This document shows, in pieces, positions 7,768 through 18,083 of a stretch of 64,000 nucleotides of DNA. Numbering within the stretch: position 1 is the stretch's first letter; each line of letters starts with the position of its first letter. The translations under genes and the position numbers were made by a program. The stretch lies in contig JAHCMI010000013.1 of the NCBI GenBank assembly GCA_019192545.1, forward strand, positions 62,001 to 126,000, in the 5' to 3' direction. The DNA comes from Rivularia sp. MS3 (GTDB lineage Bacteria > Cyanobacteriota > Cyanobacteriia > Cyanobacteriales > Nostocaceae). The notes under the pieces are model-generated. The model was not told the origin of the DNA. It worked only from the letters and a program-made list of their open reading frames with translations, and did no database searches.

Positions 7768-8967
7768 ATGAAAATTTTTTTAATCAACACTCTCTACCAC
7801 CCTAATATAGTTGGTGGGGCTGAACGTTCAGTACAGTTCCTCGCAGAATCATTAGTACAAGAAGGATATGAAGCAGTTGTAGTAACAACCATCGATGGCA
7901 AAGATAAAGTAGATTATTTAAATGGAGTAAAAGTTTATTACTTAAGTCTTAAAAATCTTTATCATCCATATGTTAATCACAAAGAAACTAAAGTAAATTC
8001 TGCTCTAAAACCACTTTGGCACACTTTTGACATCTACAACCCTTTGATGGCTGCTAAAGTTGAGAAAATCATTGTTGCAGAACGCCCGGATTTAGTCCAT
8101 ACAAATAATATAGCTGGTTTTTCTGTTGCTATTTGGCAACTTATTAAAAAGCTTCGGCTACCTTTAGTGCATACTTTACGCGACTATTACTTAATATGTT
8201 CTCGAAAATATATTATGTTCCGCAATGGTCAAAACTGCGAAAGTCCTTGTTTTGATTGTAAAGCTTATTCTTTCGCAAAACGTCAAGTTTCTAATTCCGT
8301 AGATGTTGTTATAGGAATTAGCCAATTTATATTAGACCGGCATTTAAATTTAAATTATTTTTCTCAGACTTCATGTCAGAAAGTTATTTATAATTCTTAC
8401 CAAGCTAAAGCTTATTCACGTACTGAAAGTTCTCGATTAAGATTAGGCTATCTTGGTAGAATTGAGCAAGCAAAGGGATTTTATTTTCTTCTTCAAACCC
8501 TACAAAAGTTAAGTAATCAAAATTGGGAATTAAATGTAGGAGGTAGGATTACGGATGAAAAAATTGCTAACCTTCGTAGTCGTTATCCATTACCTAATGT
8601 TAACTATTTAGGTTTCGTTAAACCAGAAGTTTTCTTTTCTGAAATTGATGTTTTAGTAGTTCCCTCACTTTGGCAAGAGCCATTAGGACGAATTGTACTT
8701 GAAGCTTATGCATATGGGGTACCTGTAATCGGTTCAAATCGTGGTGGTATTCCAGAAATAATTGACTCTGGCTCTACTGGATTTGTATTTAATCCGGAAC
8801 GTGAAGAAACTCTATTGGAGATAATTGAGAAGTTTATGGATAATCGTAATTTAAGTTTTAAAATGGGGAAAAACGCATTGACAAAATCTCATTTATTTTC
8901 AAACAAAACTATTTTAAATTCTTATATGGAAACTTATAAAAATAGTATAATTACTGCATCTAAATAA
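7768..8967 (+). CDS. GT4 family glycosyltransferase (1)
   Basis: This 399-residue GT-B glycosyltransferase would add one sugar from a nucleotide-sugar to the growing lipid-linked unit in the cytoplasm. The N-terminal acceptor domain starts with IVGGAERSVQFLAESL, the GGxE loop common in GT4. The donor domain holds LGYLGRIEQAKGF and the nucleotide-sugar motif EPLGRIVLEA near residue 304, followed by SNRGGIPEII. A cysteine group around residues 147-168 (LICSRKYIMF, CESPCFDC) recalls the Cys-bearing subgroup at 13879, 18084 and 40377. Sugar specificity cannot be read from sequence. Confidence 0.92.
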   Translation: MKIFLINTLYHPNIVGGAERSVQFLAESLVQEGYEAVVVTTIDGKDKVDYLNGVKVYYLSLKNLYHPYVNHKETKVNSALKPLWHTFDIYNPLMAAKVEKIIVAERPDLVHTNNIAGFSVAIWQLIKKLRLPLVHTLRDYYLICSRKYIMFRNGQNCESPCFDCKAYSFAKRQVSNSVDVVIGISQFILDRHLNLNYFSQTSCQKVIYNSYQAKAYSRTESSRLRLGYLGRIEQAKGFYFLLQTLQKLSNQNWELNVGGRITDEKIANLRSRYPLPNVNYLGFVKPEVFFSEIDVLVVPSLWQEPLGRIVLEAYAYGVPVIGSNRGGIPEIIDSGSTGFVFNPEREETLLEIIEKFMDNRNLSFKMGKNALTKSHLFSNKTILNSYMETYKNSIITASK

Positions 8968-9022
8968 ATTTTTATTAAAAAATAAATAAGCATAAATTTA
9001 TATTTAGGGAAAATCTAAAGAA

Positions 9023-10183
9023 ATGAATATCTATATCTACCTAAAAAACTTCCCACCAAAAGGTCTTAAAAAAGACGAAGGAATGCGTAAGTCAATTCAT
9101 GGATTAGCATCGGGACTTACTGCCTGTGGAGAAAATGTGACAGTACTTTGCGAAAATGCAACTGATAGTTCATTTAAAACTAAAAGTGGTTATACTATTA
9201 AAGCTTTTGCAAATCATAACTATTTGCGTCCATCTTTTAACATTTCAAAAAGTTTACAAAATTATATTCGCGAGCATTTAGCAAATACTGACAGTATTGT
9301 AGTTATAAATGGTATTTTTCATCCTAGTGTTTATTCTTTATCTCGTTTGCTGAGGAAATACTCTGTACCATATATTATGGCTCCTCATGACCCATATCAT
9401 CCTTCAATTTTTAGTAAAAATGCTCACTTAAAGTGGCCATACTGGTACTTGTTTGAGAAACAATTACTAAATAAGGCTAATGCCGTACAGATTCTTGATA
9501 TTCGTCATGATGAATATTTAAAAAATTTAGGAATTAAGACTCCAGCCATTGAAGTAAGTAATGGTTTTTCACCAGTTGATATTAAACCAGAATCTTCACT
9601 TAATTGGCATCAAGAGGAAAAAGTTAAACTTTTCTTCCTTGGTCGATTAGATTCTTTCAATAAAGGATTGGATCTTCTTCTTGATACTTTTGCAGAATTT
9701 ATAAAAACTATTCCTGCCGAATTAACAATACAAGGTCCGGATAAGGGAGACAGAAAAGCTTTAGAAGAGCAAGCAGCAAAACTAAATCTTAACGGCAAAG
9801 TTTTTTTTCTTGACCCAGATTATAATCAAACTCCTACTTCACTTATTCAAAACTACGATATTTTTTGCTTGCCTTCAAGATTTGAAGGTTTTAGTTTAGC
9901 TGCTCTCGAAGCAATGATGGCTGGTCGAGTAATATTAATTTCAGAAGTGGCTGGTATTGCACCGCATATAAAAGAAAGTGGTTCTGGGGTTGTAATAAAA
10001 CCCGAAGTTTCAGCAATTAAAGCTGGTTTGATGGAACTTTTAAATCGTCGCTCGGAATGGAAAGAGATGGGATTAAGAGGACGACGTTATGTACTTGAAA
10101 ATTTAAGTTGGGAAAAAATTGCGTCTGATGCTTTGAAAAATTATAAACATTTATATACAGAATCATTGAAGTGCAAAGTATGA
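9023..10183 (+). CDS. GT4 family glycosyltransferase (2)
   Basis: A 386-residue GT-B enzyme. The donor-binding half carries LFFLGRLDSFNKGLDLLLD, the basic hinge typical of GT4, and SRFEGFSLAALEAMMAG around residue 288, the E-x7-E region that contacts the nucleotide-sugar. Its stop codon overlaps the next gene's preferred start by four bases (ATGA), showing translational coupling with the glycosyltransferase at 10180. The acceptor and donor sugars are unknown. Confidence 0.92.
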   Translation: MNIYIYLKNFPPKGLKKDEGMRKSIHGLASGLTACGENVTVLCENATDSSFKTKSGYTIKAFANHNYLRPSFNISKSLQNYIREHLANTDSIVVINGIFHPSVYSLSRLLRKYSVPYIMAPHDPYHPSIFSKNAHLKWPYWYLFEKQLLNKANAVQILDIRHDEYLKNLGIKTPAIEVSNGFSPVDIKPESSLNWHQEEKVKLFFLGRLDSFNKGLDLLLDTFAEFIKTIPAELTIQGPDKGDRKALEEQAAKLNLNGKVFFLDPDYNQTPTSLIQNYDIFCLPSRFEGFSLAALEAMMAGRVILISEVAGIAPHIKESGSGVVIKPEVSAIKAGLMELLNRRSEWKEMGLRGRRYVLENLSWEKIASDALKNYKHLYTESLKCKV

Positions 10184-11427
10184 AAAATCTTAAGGTTTTA
10201 ATTTCTGCCTACGCTTGTAGACCAAATATGGGTTCCGAGCCGGGAGTAGGTTGGAATATAGTCCAAGAACTGGCTAAATATAACCAAATTTGGGTTTTTA
10301 CCCGAGAAGATAACCGTCCTTCAATCGAGGCTGAGCTAGCGAAGAACCCAGTTCCGAATTTAAAATTTGTATATGTTGACTTACCTTTTTCTAAGTGGTG
10401 GAAACTTAATCTTGGCGGAGTACATCTTCATCATTATTTATGGCAATTAAAAGCTTATTTAGTTGCTCGCAAGCTACATAAAGAGATTATCTTTGATGTT
10501 GCTCATCATGTAACTTTCGTTAGATACTCCTCGCCTAGTTTCTTCTCATTGTTACCAATTCCCTTTATTTGGGGCCCTGTGGGAGGTGGAGAATCCGCAC
10601 CAAAAGCTTTTTGGCAGAACTTCAGTTTTCGTGCCAGGGTTTATGAAATTACTAGAGGTGTAGCTCACAGATTAGGTGAATATGACCCTTTTGTTAAGCT
10701 TACTGCACAACGCAGCCAAGTTATCCGCGCCACAACAGAAGATTCTGCTAAAAGACTACACCAAATAGGTGCGAAAAATGTGCAGATATTCTCGGAATCA
10801 GGCATTTCAAATGAGGAAATTCAAAAGCTGTCCCAATGTATGATGCCTGAAAATACACCAGTACGTTTTATTAGCATGGCAAGGTTATTGCATTGGAAAG
10901 GACTGCATTTAGGAGTACAAGCCTTTGCACAAGCCGATTTGCCCGAAAAGTCAGAATACTGGATTTTAGGGGAAGGACCGGAGCGAGAAAGGTTGGAGAA
11001 TCTGGCTGAAGAACTTGGTGTAGCTCATCAAGTAAAGTTCTGGGGTCGGCTACCAAGAGACAAAACTTTGTCTAAACTAAGTGAAGCTCACGTATTAGTT
11101 CACCCCAGTCTACACGATTCTGGAGGATGGGTTTGCCTGGAAGCTATGGCTACAGGTCGTCCGGTGATTTGCTTGGATTTAGGCGGTCCAGGGGTACAAG
11201 TAACAGAAGATGCAGGATTTAAAATTCCTGCTAATAACTCAGAACAAGCGATAGATGATTTAGCTAAAGCTATGAATCTTTTGGCAAAGGATTCAGATTT
11301 ACGCACCGACATGGGTAAAGCAGGTAAAAAGCTGGTTCAAGAAAAGTTTTCTTGGGAAATGAAAGGTAAGGATTTGACTCAACTTTATAAGAAAATTGTT
11401 GATTCTGAGGAATCTTTGGTCTCTTAA
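10180..11427 (+). CDS. GT4 family glycosyltransferase (3)
   Basis: A 415-residue GT-B glycosyltransferase. The N-terminus ISAYACRPNMGSEPGVGWN is characteristic of a GT4 subgroup, and FIWGPVGGGESAP marks the end of the acceptor domain. The donor domain has RFISMARLLHWKG and SLHDSGGWVCLEAMATGRP near residue 313. The ATG at 10180 overlaps the upstream stop as ATGA and is preferred to the in-frame GTG at 10171. It is a close paralogue of the gene at 16637; most motifs are shared word for word, which points to duplication inside the locus. Confidence 0.92.
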   Translation: MKNLKVLISAYACRPNMGSEPGVGWNIVQELAKYNQIWVFTREDNRPSIEAELAKNPVPNLKFVYVDLPFSKWWKLNLGGVHLHHYLWQLKAYLVARKLHKEIIFDVAHHVTFVRYSSPSFFSLLPIPFIWGPVGGGESAPKAFWQNFSFRARVYEITRGVAHRLGEYDPFVKLTAQRSQVIRATTEDSAKRLHQIGAKNVQIFSESGISNEEIQKLSQCMMPENTPVRFISMARLLHWKGLHLGVQAFAQADLPEKSEYWILGEGPERERLENLAEELGVAHQVKFWGRLPRDKTLSKLSEAHVLVHPSLHDSGGWVCLEAMATGRPVICLDLGGPGVQVTEDAGFKIPANNSEQAIDDLAKAMNLLAKDSDLRTDMGKAGKKLVQEKFSWEMKGKDLTQLYKKIVDSEESLVS

Positions 11428-11497
11428 AATTCAGTATCGTCTTGATATGTATGTGATGGTTGGGACAATTCAATTAATTTAAGGAGCTTATGAGGAA

Positions 11498-12535
11498 ATG
11501 TTAGAAATAAATAGAATCCAGCAAAAAATAGTCAATGTAGCTTACCAAAAGCTAATAGGCGACCGCAGATGCAAATTTAATGATTTTTCTAAAGTTTCAC
11601 CAGAGAATAGAACAGTTAATTCTCCTATTATGCAATTTTATTCATCAGTTGATAATATAGGAAATTATTTACCAGTTCTTGGTATCCAAAAGATGCTTTC
11701 ACAGTCATCTGATACTTGGTGTATACACGATAAAAATATTGATTTTGATTTTATAAATACTAACTATAAATGCGTGATTATTGGTGGAGCAGGACTTTTA
11801 CATGAATGTTTTGAGGAATTTTGGAATAAATTTTTAAATGAATGTAGACTACCTACAATCATCTGGGGGGTAGGACTTTGTTTGCCTGATAGTTCAGGAG
11901 TCAGGACCGACTTAGTAGATAGTACAAAAAGATCGGGTGTTAGCCAAAAAGTTGTAATGGAGGTTGCAAAAAGATGCGATTTAGTAAACGTCAGAGATAA
12001 TTTAACAGCTAATTATTACAACTTCAAGGATGTAGATATAAGTGTATGTCCTACAGTTGTTTATGTCGAAAAATTCAAAAAATCTTTATATAAAGAATCG
12101 AGTCAAGTACTTTTCAGTTCCCACAAAGAGCTTGTTGCAGTCAGTACTCAAAAGAGACTAAAAGCTTCTCTTAAAAAGCTAGTACCTAAATTTGCATACA
12201 CAGATAATATTCAAAAACCGTCTTCGGGTATAGATGACATAATTTCTAGATATTATTGTCCTACGTCTATTTTAGTTACCACGAGATTACATGGAGCTAT
12301 TATTGCTTATGGGCTTAATGTTCCTTATATTGCGATTCCAAGAGATGAAAAACTTCGTGATTTTCATAGACTTTATTCAAATGGCATAAGTATTGAAAAT
12401 ATAGTAGATCTCGAAAATGCTTTAAAACAGGGATTAACGAATAATATACCAATGAAACCAATAGCCATTAATCCAGTATTAACTTTTGGAGAAAAGGCAA
12501 GTGAATGGGTAGCTTCATGTTGTAATAACAGGTGA
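11498..12535 (+). CDS. Polysaccharide pyruvyl transferase family protein (2)
   Basis: A 345-residue PF04230 member, likely adding pyruvate or acting in a related transfer on the polymer. Marks are NIGNYLPVLGIQKML near residue 52, VIIGGAGLLHE near residue 92, IWGVGLCLPD, VNVRDNLTANYY near residue 167, and VTTRLHGAIIAYGLNVPYI near residue 263. It is clearly divergent from the copy at 6580 and is closer in style to the WcaK branch. AAGGAG lies about 15 nt before the ATG. It sits between GT4 genes on the same strand. Confidence 0.87.
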   Translation: MLEINRIQQKIVNVAYQKLIGDRRCKFNDFSKVSPENRTVNSPIMQFYSSVDNIGNYLPVLGIQKMLSQSSDTWCIHDKNIDFDFINTNYKCVIIGGAGLLHECFEEFWNKFLNECRLPTIIWGVGLCLPDSSGVRTDLVDSTKRSGVSQKVVMEVAKRCDLVNVRDNLTANYYNFKDVDISVCPTVVYVEKFKKSLYKESSQVLFSSHKELVAVSTQKRLKASLKKLVPKFAYTDNIQKPSSGIDDIISRYYCPTSILVTTRLHGAIIAYGLNVPYIAIPRDEKLRDFHRLYSNGISIENIVDLENALKQGLTNNIPMKPIAINPVLTFGEKASEWVASCCNNR

Positions 12536-12648
12536 TTATAGCAAGTGTCCTGCTGTTACTAATAGGAAATTTAGTTTATCTGAGCATCTTAGTATCAGAA
12601 AATAACTGCTTATAAAATAAGAAGGTGATTGGAGGAAAATAAGAGGGT

Positions 12649-13788
12649 ATGCTGAATCCCGCATTAGTGATATTTAATGGTCGTCTACTTCCTTTTTCTG
12701 AAACTTTTATTCGTGCTCAAGCAGAAGGGTTAAAAACTTTTACACCTTATTATGTTGGTTGTCGTTTTGTAAGAGGGTTATCCTTACCTCCAGAACGTAC
12801 TTTAGTAGTCAATAACGGAAACTTTATCGGTAAAGCCAAGGAAGGTATATTTAAGTCATTAGGGATCGCTCCTCAACTTTATCAACAAGTAAAACAGTTG
12901 CATCCAAAAATGATACATGCTCATTTTGGGGTATGTGGAGCCTTAGCCCTGCCATTCGCGCGAAAACTACAAGTACCGCTGATAGTCACCTTTCATGGTA
13001 TTGATGCTACCATGACAGACGAATATGCTCGTAAAGATTCATTAAGTACTAGAGTTTACTTGCATCGCCGAGAATCACTCAAGCGCGATACTCAATTGTT
13101 TGTTGCTGTATCTAATTTTCTTAAATCAACATTGGTTAATCAAGGTTTTCCTGCCAATAGAATAATAGTACATAACATTGGCATAGATACAGAATTATTT
13201 CAACCCGATATGACTGTACATAGAGAACCAATAGTACTATTTGTTGGTCGCTTAGTAGAAAAAAAAGGCTGCGAGTACCTTATCAAAGCAATGTCTGAGG
13301 TACAAACAGTAAATCCGGAAATCGAGTTAGTAGTGATTGGTGATGGTGAACTTCGCAAGTCCTTAGAAACAAAAGCAAAATTAACGTTAAAAAAATATCG
13401 CTTTCTTGGAATTCAGACACCTAAAGTTGTAAGAAATTGGATGAATAAAGCTAAGGTCTTTTGTGTTCCCAGTATCAGAGCAAAGTCAGGAGATTGCGAA
13501 GGCTTCGGTTTAGTTTTTACTGAAGCACAGGCAATGGGTTTACCAGTTGTCAGCTTTGCTAGCGGTGGAATTCCAGAAGCAGTAGCGCACAATCAAACAG
13601 GCTTTATAGTTGAGGAAAAAGATTGGCAGGCACTCGGCGAGAATATATTACAATTATTGGATGATCCCAACCTTTGGCAGATTTTTAGTGAAACTGGATA
13701 TCAAAGAGTACGCGAACGCTTTGATTTGCATAAGCAAAATCAGGCTTTAGAAGAAATTTATCAAAATGTCATTAAAAGTACTTGTTAA
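12649..13788 (+). CDS. GT4 family glycosyltransferase (4), WcaL/AmsK-like
   Basis: A 379-residue GT-B enzyme. The N-terminal RLLPFSETFIRAQAEGL and IHAHFGVCGALALPFARKL segments followed by FHGIDAT are typical of the colanic-acid WcaL/AmsK branch of GT4. The donor domain has LFVGRLVEKKGCEYLIKAM and CEGFGLVFTEAQAMGLPVV near residue 283, then SGGIPEAV. It would extend the repeat unit in the cytoplasm. A GGAGG ribosome site lies about 15 nt upstream of the ATG. Specificity is unknown. Confidence 0.92.
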   Translation: MLNPALVIFNGRLLPFSETFIRAQAEGLKTFTPYYVGCRFVRGLSLPPERTLVVNNGNFIGKAKEGIFKSLGIAPQLYQQVKQLHPKMIHAHFGVCGALALPFARKLQVPLIVTFHGIDATMTDEYARKDSLSTRVYLHRRESLKRDTQLFVAVSNFLKSTLVNQGFPANRIIVHNIGIDTELFQPDMTVHREPIVLFVGRLVEKKGCEYLIKAMSEVQTVNPEIELVVIGDGELRKSLETKAKLTLKKYRFLGIQTPKVVRNWMNKAKVFCVPSIRAKSGDCEGFGLVFTEAQAMGLPVVSFASGGIPEAVAHNQTGFIVEEKDWQALGENILQLLDDPNLWQIFSETGYQRVRERFDLHKQNQALEEIYQNVIKSTC

Positions 13789-13878
13789 AGCCTTTACAGC
13801 TTTATTTCGGGAATTTAGCGTGCATATTTGGATTTACTCAATTCAAATAAGGTGAATTTGTGAGGATTTAACATCATA

Positions 13879-15057
13879 ATGCGTATCTTAAGTATACACA
13901 ATCAATATCAAATTCGTGGTGGCGAAGATGAATCTTCCAAATCCGAACAGCAGCTTTTGCGGGAAATGGGTCACGAAGTTGATATTTATCAAGAACATAA
14001 TGACCGTGTTGCAGAAATTGGTGCCTTACCAATGGCACTTAGAACTGTCTGGTCGCAGGAATCCTATAATATAGTCAAACAAAAACTAAGCAGTTCAAAG
14101 TATGATGTTGTTCATATCCAGAACTTTTTCCCTCTTATATCTCCATCAGTTTACTACGCCGCAAAATCGGAGGGTGTACCTGTAGTTCAGACTTTAAGAA
14201 ATTACCGTCTACTATGCCCTAACGGCTTATTTTTTCGCGATGGGCAAGTTTGTGAAGATTGTATGGGAAAAAATATTCCTTTTCCAGGAGTAATGCACGG
14301 TTGTTATCGAGAGAGTCTTCCAGCTTCCGGAGCGGTAGCAACAATGCTTACCTTACATCGTGCCATGCGTACTTGGACACAAATGGTAGATGTTTATATT
14401 TCTTTAACTGAATTTGCACGACAGAAATTTATTGCAGGTGGCTTTCCCCCAGATAAAATTGTTGTGAAACCAAATTTTATCAACCCCGATCCAGGAATAG
14501 GACAAGGTAAAGGAGGTTATGCTCTTTTTGTAGGAAGACTGTCTGTGGAGAAGGGATTAGATACCTTACTTGAAGCTTGGGAAAAATTGGATAACAAAAT
14601 CCCTCTAAAAATAATTGGAGATGGTCCTTTAAGCAGCCAAGTATTAGAAGCAGCAAAGCGAATTCCTGAAGTAGAATGGCTCGGACGCAAACCAATGTCA
14701 GAGGTACACCAGCTAATGGGTGAAGCAACATTTTTAGTGTTCCCATCAAAGTGGTACGAAACCTTTGGTAGAGTTGCTGCTGAGGCTTTTGCGAAAGGAA
14801 CTCCTGTAATTGCTGCTAATATCGGCGCTATTGCAGAATTAGTAGATTCTGGTCGCACTGGGCTACATTTTTCTCCAGGTGACTCAAAGGATTTAGCAGC
14901 AAAAGTACAATGGGCTATAGAAAATCCAACGAAACTTTTGCAGATGCGAAAAGAAGCACGAATTAAATTTGAAGCAAACTTTACTGCACAGCAGAATTAC
15001 CGTAGGATGATGGAAATTTACGATATGGTTGCTAATCCCAAGCTATTAAAAATCTAA
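13879..15057 (+). CDS. GT4 family glycosyltransferase (5), Cys-containing subgroup
   Basis: A 392-residue GT-B glycosyltransferase beginning LSIHNQYQIRGGEDESS, where GGED replaces the more usual GGxE. A cysteine cluster is present between the domains' N-terminal strands (LLCPNGLFFRDGQVCEDC, then HGCYRES), which may bind a metal or form a structural knot. The donor domain carries LFVGRLSVEKGLDTLLEAW and YETFGRVAAEAFAKGTPVI near residue 294. It is a paralogue of the gene at 18084 with the same Cys spacing. Confidence 0.92.
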   Translation: MRILSIHNQYQIRGGEDESSKSEQQLLREMGHEVDIYQEHNDRVAEIGALPMALRTVWSQESYNIVKQKLSSSKYDVVHIQNFFPLISPSVYYAAKSEGVPVVQTLRNYRLLCPNGLFFRDGQVCEDCMGKNIPFPGVMHGCYRESLPASGAVATMLTLHRAMRTWTQMVDVYISLTEFARQKFIAGGFPPDKIVVKPNFINPDPGIGQGKGGYALFVGRLSVEKGLDTLLEAWEKLDNKIPLKIIGDGPLSSQVLEAAKRIPEVEWLGRKPMSEVHQLMGEATFLVFPSKWYETFGRVAAEAFAKGTPVIAANIGAIAELVDSGRTGLHFSPGDSKDLAAKVQWAIENPTKLLQMRKEARIKFEANFTAQQNYRRMMEIYDMVANPKLLKI

Positions 15058-15108
15058 TTATTTAACTCAAGCTGTTCCAAAAAATGGAGAAATCAGCTTT
15101 TTAAAAAT

Positions 15109-16446
15109 ATGCTAAGAGAAACAGATGCTCAATATACTACTCACGCAAAAAAGACTGCATTCGCAGATAAATTCCTCAGTTGGCACTGCTGGGTTCTTTT
15201 AGGTTATGCTCTTTGCGGAAGGGGGTTTTCATACTGGGGTGTTGCCCCACTTTTTATAGGTGAAATTACTTTGGCTTTTGGTTTGGTAACATTAAGCATA
15301 AACAAATCATTTCCTAAACTTTTAAAACTACCTCAAACATGGTTTTTGATAATATTTATGCTCTGGTGCTGCATAAATACTGTCCCCTATTTTCCCATTT
15401 ATGGCTTGTTTGCCATTCGCGATGCAGCTTTGTGGTACTACTGTTTTTTTGCTCTAATAGTTGGTACTTTGCTTGTTTCCAAACCGCGGCGCTTTCTTTT
15501 TATGATTAAGCGTTACCAACAGTTTAGTAAAATTTTTATTATTATAATTCCATTTTTATGGCTAACATCTAAATTTGTACCTTTACCTAGAGTGCCTGGT
15601 GCTGCTGTGGAATTAATTACTCTAAAACCAGCAGATATTATGGTAAACCTTTCAGCTATAATTGCCTTCTACGTTGGTTCCAATTTACTAAGATTCCAGG
15701 CATCATTTTTTATTTTAATGTTTCTTATTAATTTGGGAGTAGCTGCAACTAATTCAAATAGGTCAGGTTTACTTGCTTTTTTGAATGCTTTTAGTATAGT
15801 CAGCTTCACTAGAAGCAAAAGCAGTAAAATTTGGCAGTTATTTGCTGTTCTAATATTCATTTTGTTGTTAATTGCTATTATAAAGCCTGATATATTTGAG
15901 CCTGTTATTTTAAAAATAGGGAGTATTTTTATAGATAATAACGAAAGACAAGGAACCAAAGAATATCGTTTAGAATGGTGGACTCATCTAATTAATACCA
16001 CCGTTTTTGGAGATTATTTCTGGACTGGAAGAGGATTTGGTTTTAACCTAGGAGCTGGTACTGGCTTCGATCCTTTAGGCAATGGAGTAGTTCGTAGTCC
16101 TCACAATGGACATATAACGGTTCTTGCTCGTGCTGGTGTTCCTGGTGCTGTAATGTGGCTAGTACTTCAACTCAGTTGGGCTGGCTCAATATTAATTAAA
16201 CATTTCCAAAGTAAAGCCAAAGGAGAAATAAGGTGGGCTGGCATATTTTTAACCCTTTTTGCTTACTGGATAGCTGTTATGACTACTACAACATTTGAAG
16301 TTATTATTGAAGGTCCCACTGGTGGTATTTGGCTTTGGACTATGTATGGTGTAGGTTTAGCCGCAATGTATATTCACAAGCGCTATCCTGAAATTCTTGA
16401 TGAAATATATAACGAAGATTCTCAACATCTAGCACCTCTGGAATAG
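15109..16446 (+). CDS. O-antigen ligase/polymerase-type (Wzy-like) membrane protein
   Basis: A 445-residue polytopic membrane protein with about ten or more hydrophobic helices and one long periplasmic loop. The loop holds LEWWTHLI, GRGFGFNLG and SPHNGHITVLARAGVPG (about residues 290-345), the pattern of the Wzy_C/O-antigen ligase family, in which an Arg and a His act on the lipid-diphosphate-linked glycan. With the flippase at 5184 it is the likely polymerase of this locus, although ligase and polymerase cannot be told apart by sequence alone. Confidence 0.87.
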   Translation: MLRETDAQYTTHAKKTAFADKFLSWHCWVLLGYALCGRGFSYWGVAPLFIGEITLAFGLVTLSINKSFPKLLKLPQTWFLIIFMLWCCINTVPYFPIYGLFAIRDAALWYYCFFALIVGTLLVSKPRRFLFMIKRYQQFSKIFIIIIPFLWLTSKFVPLPRVPGAAVELITLKPADIMVNLSAIIAFYVGSNLLRFQASFFILMFLINLGVAATNSNRSGLLAFLNAFSIVSFTRSKSSKIWQLFAVLIFILLLIAIIKPDIFEPVILKIGSIFIDNNERQGTKEYRLEWWTHLINTTVFGDYFWTGRGFGFNLGAGTGFDPLGNGVVRSPHNGHITVLARAGVPGAVMWLVLQLSWAGSILIKHFQSKAKGEIRWAGIFLTLFAYWIAVMTTTTFEVIIEGPTGGIWLWTMYGVGLAAMYIHKRYPEILDEIYNEDSQHLAPLE

Positions 16447-16636
16447 CCTTCTCCTAAGAAATAGAAACGTTTATTAAAAGTCAAATTAAATTTAAATTAA
16501 TAAGCTGATGTGCAGTTAAAACTTATAAGGTGAAAATTAAAATGCAAAATAATTGTAGTGCGGTCATCTTGCTCGCTTGCTGTAGACAAATTAGACGGTT
16601 AATAGCTGAATTCACTTGTCTTAATTAATAAAATGT

Positions 16637-17872
16637 ATGAAAATTCTCATTTCTGCCTACGCTTGCGAACCAAACCGAGGTTCCGAGCCAGGAGTAGGTT
16701 GGAACGTTGTCCGGGAAGCGAGCAAGTATAATCAGGTTTGGGTATTAACGTCAAATTGTCATCGATCAAGTATTGAAACAGAACTTAAAATTAATAAAAT
16801 CTCAAATTTAAACTTTATCTATCTTGACCCCTTCGGTTGGAAAATAGATTGGAGTTCCAAAGGAAAATGGACTCAAAATTTGGTTCATCTTCATTACTAT
16901 CTTTGGCAAATTTGGGCATATTTTGTGAGTCGATCGCTTCATCAAGAGATTGGCTTTGACATCGTGCATCATGTGACTTACGTAAAATATTCTAGTCCTA
17001 GTTTTTTATCACTTTTACCCATTCCTTTTATTTGGGGACCAGTTGGAGGAGGAGAATCAGCTCCAAAAAGTTTTTGGAAGGATTTTAGTTTAGGTGACAA
17101 AATTTATGAATCAATCAGGCATTTAGCTCGTTCCCTTGGAGAAATAGACCCATCGGTACATATTACCGTTAAAAGAAGTACCATTATTCAAACCACAACT
17201 GAGGATACAGCTAAACGACTTTACAAAATGGGTGCTAAATCGGTAGAAATTAGTTCTGAATCTGGTTTGCCAGAAGAGGATATACTTAGCCTTTCCAAAT
17301 ATGAAATATCAGATGATTACCCATTTAGATTTATTAGCATGGGTAGACTTTTGCACTGGAAAGGGTTTCATTTGGGATTACGTGCTTTTGCTCAAGCTAA
17401 TTTAATTAATGCAGAGTACTGGATTTTAGGAGATGGTTCTCAAAAAAAACAACTTCATGCTTTAGCTCAAAAACTAGAAATAGCTGATAGAGTTAAATTT
17501 TGGGGTAGATTACCTCGGGAACAATCTTTAGAAAAACTTAGAGAATGTCATGTTTTAGTTCATCCTAGTCTACATGACTCTGGGGGTTGGGTGTGTATGG
17601 AAGCTATGGCTGCGGCACGTCCAGTTATTTGTCTTGATTTAGGAGGACCGGCGGTTCAAGTCACAGATAAAACAGGCTTCAAGATTCATGCAGGTACTCC
17701 CGAACAAGCAGTTTTGGATATAGCTAAAGCAATGACGTGTTTGGCTAAAGACTCAGAACTAAGATTGTGTATGGGTAAAGCTGGTCAAAAGAGGGTGAAA
17801 GAAGCTTTCAGTTGGAAAAGTAAAGGTCTAAAGTTATCTAACTTATATCAAGAAATTGCCAATATTGAATAA
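16637..17872 (+). CDS. GT4 family glycosyltransferase (6), paralogue of gene at 10180
   Basis: A 411-residue GT-B enzyme beginning ISAYACEPNRGSEPGVGWN. It shares FIWGPVGGGESAP, RLLHWKG, SLHDSGGWVC and PVICLDLGGP with the gene at 10180, and more than half of the residues look identical by eye. The two therefore arose by duplication and may add the same sugar at two positions or have diverged. Like its paralogue, it is followed within the locus by a Cys-containing GT4 (18084). The 190-nt gap upstream contains a fragment of a dispersed repeat (near 16560-16600). Confidence 0.92.
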   Translation: MKILISAYACEPNRGSEPGVGWNVVREASKYNQVWVLTSNCHRSSIETELKINKISNLNFIYLDPFGWKIDWSSKGKWTQNLVHLHYYLWQIWAYFVSRSLHQEIGFDIVHHVTYVKYSSPSFLSLLPIPFIWGPVGGGESAPKSFWKDFSLGDKIYESIRHLARSLGEIDPSVHITVKRSTIIQTTTEDTAKRLYKMGAKSVEISSESGLPEEDILSLSKYEISDDYPFRFISMGRLLHWKGFHLGLRAFAQANLINAEYWILGDGSQKKQLHALAQKLEIADRVKFWGRLPREQSLEKLRECHVLVHPSLHDSGGWVCMEAMAAARPVICLDLGGPAVQVTDKTGFKIHAGTPEQAVLDIAKAMTCLAKDSELRLCMGKAGQKRVKEAFSWKSKGLKLSNLYQEIANIE

Positions 17873-18083
17873 ATATGTTGAAAAACGTTGGGAGGAAAAA
17901 ATTAAAATACTTATTAATTTATTTTGGATATATGTATTGATTTAGTAAAAAAAATAGAAAAGTTAAAATTATACTTAACTAATTATAAATATACACAGAT
18001 ACTTGAGAGTGAAAAAATATTTTCTGATAAATGATTAGCAGAATTATTTTTAAGCTACTTAGATACGGCATAAATAAATTTAT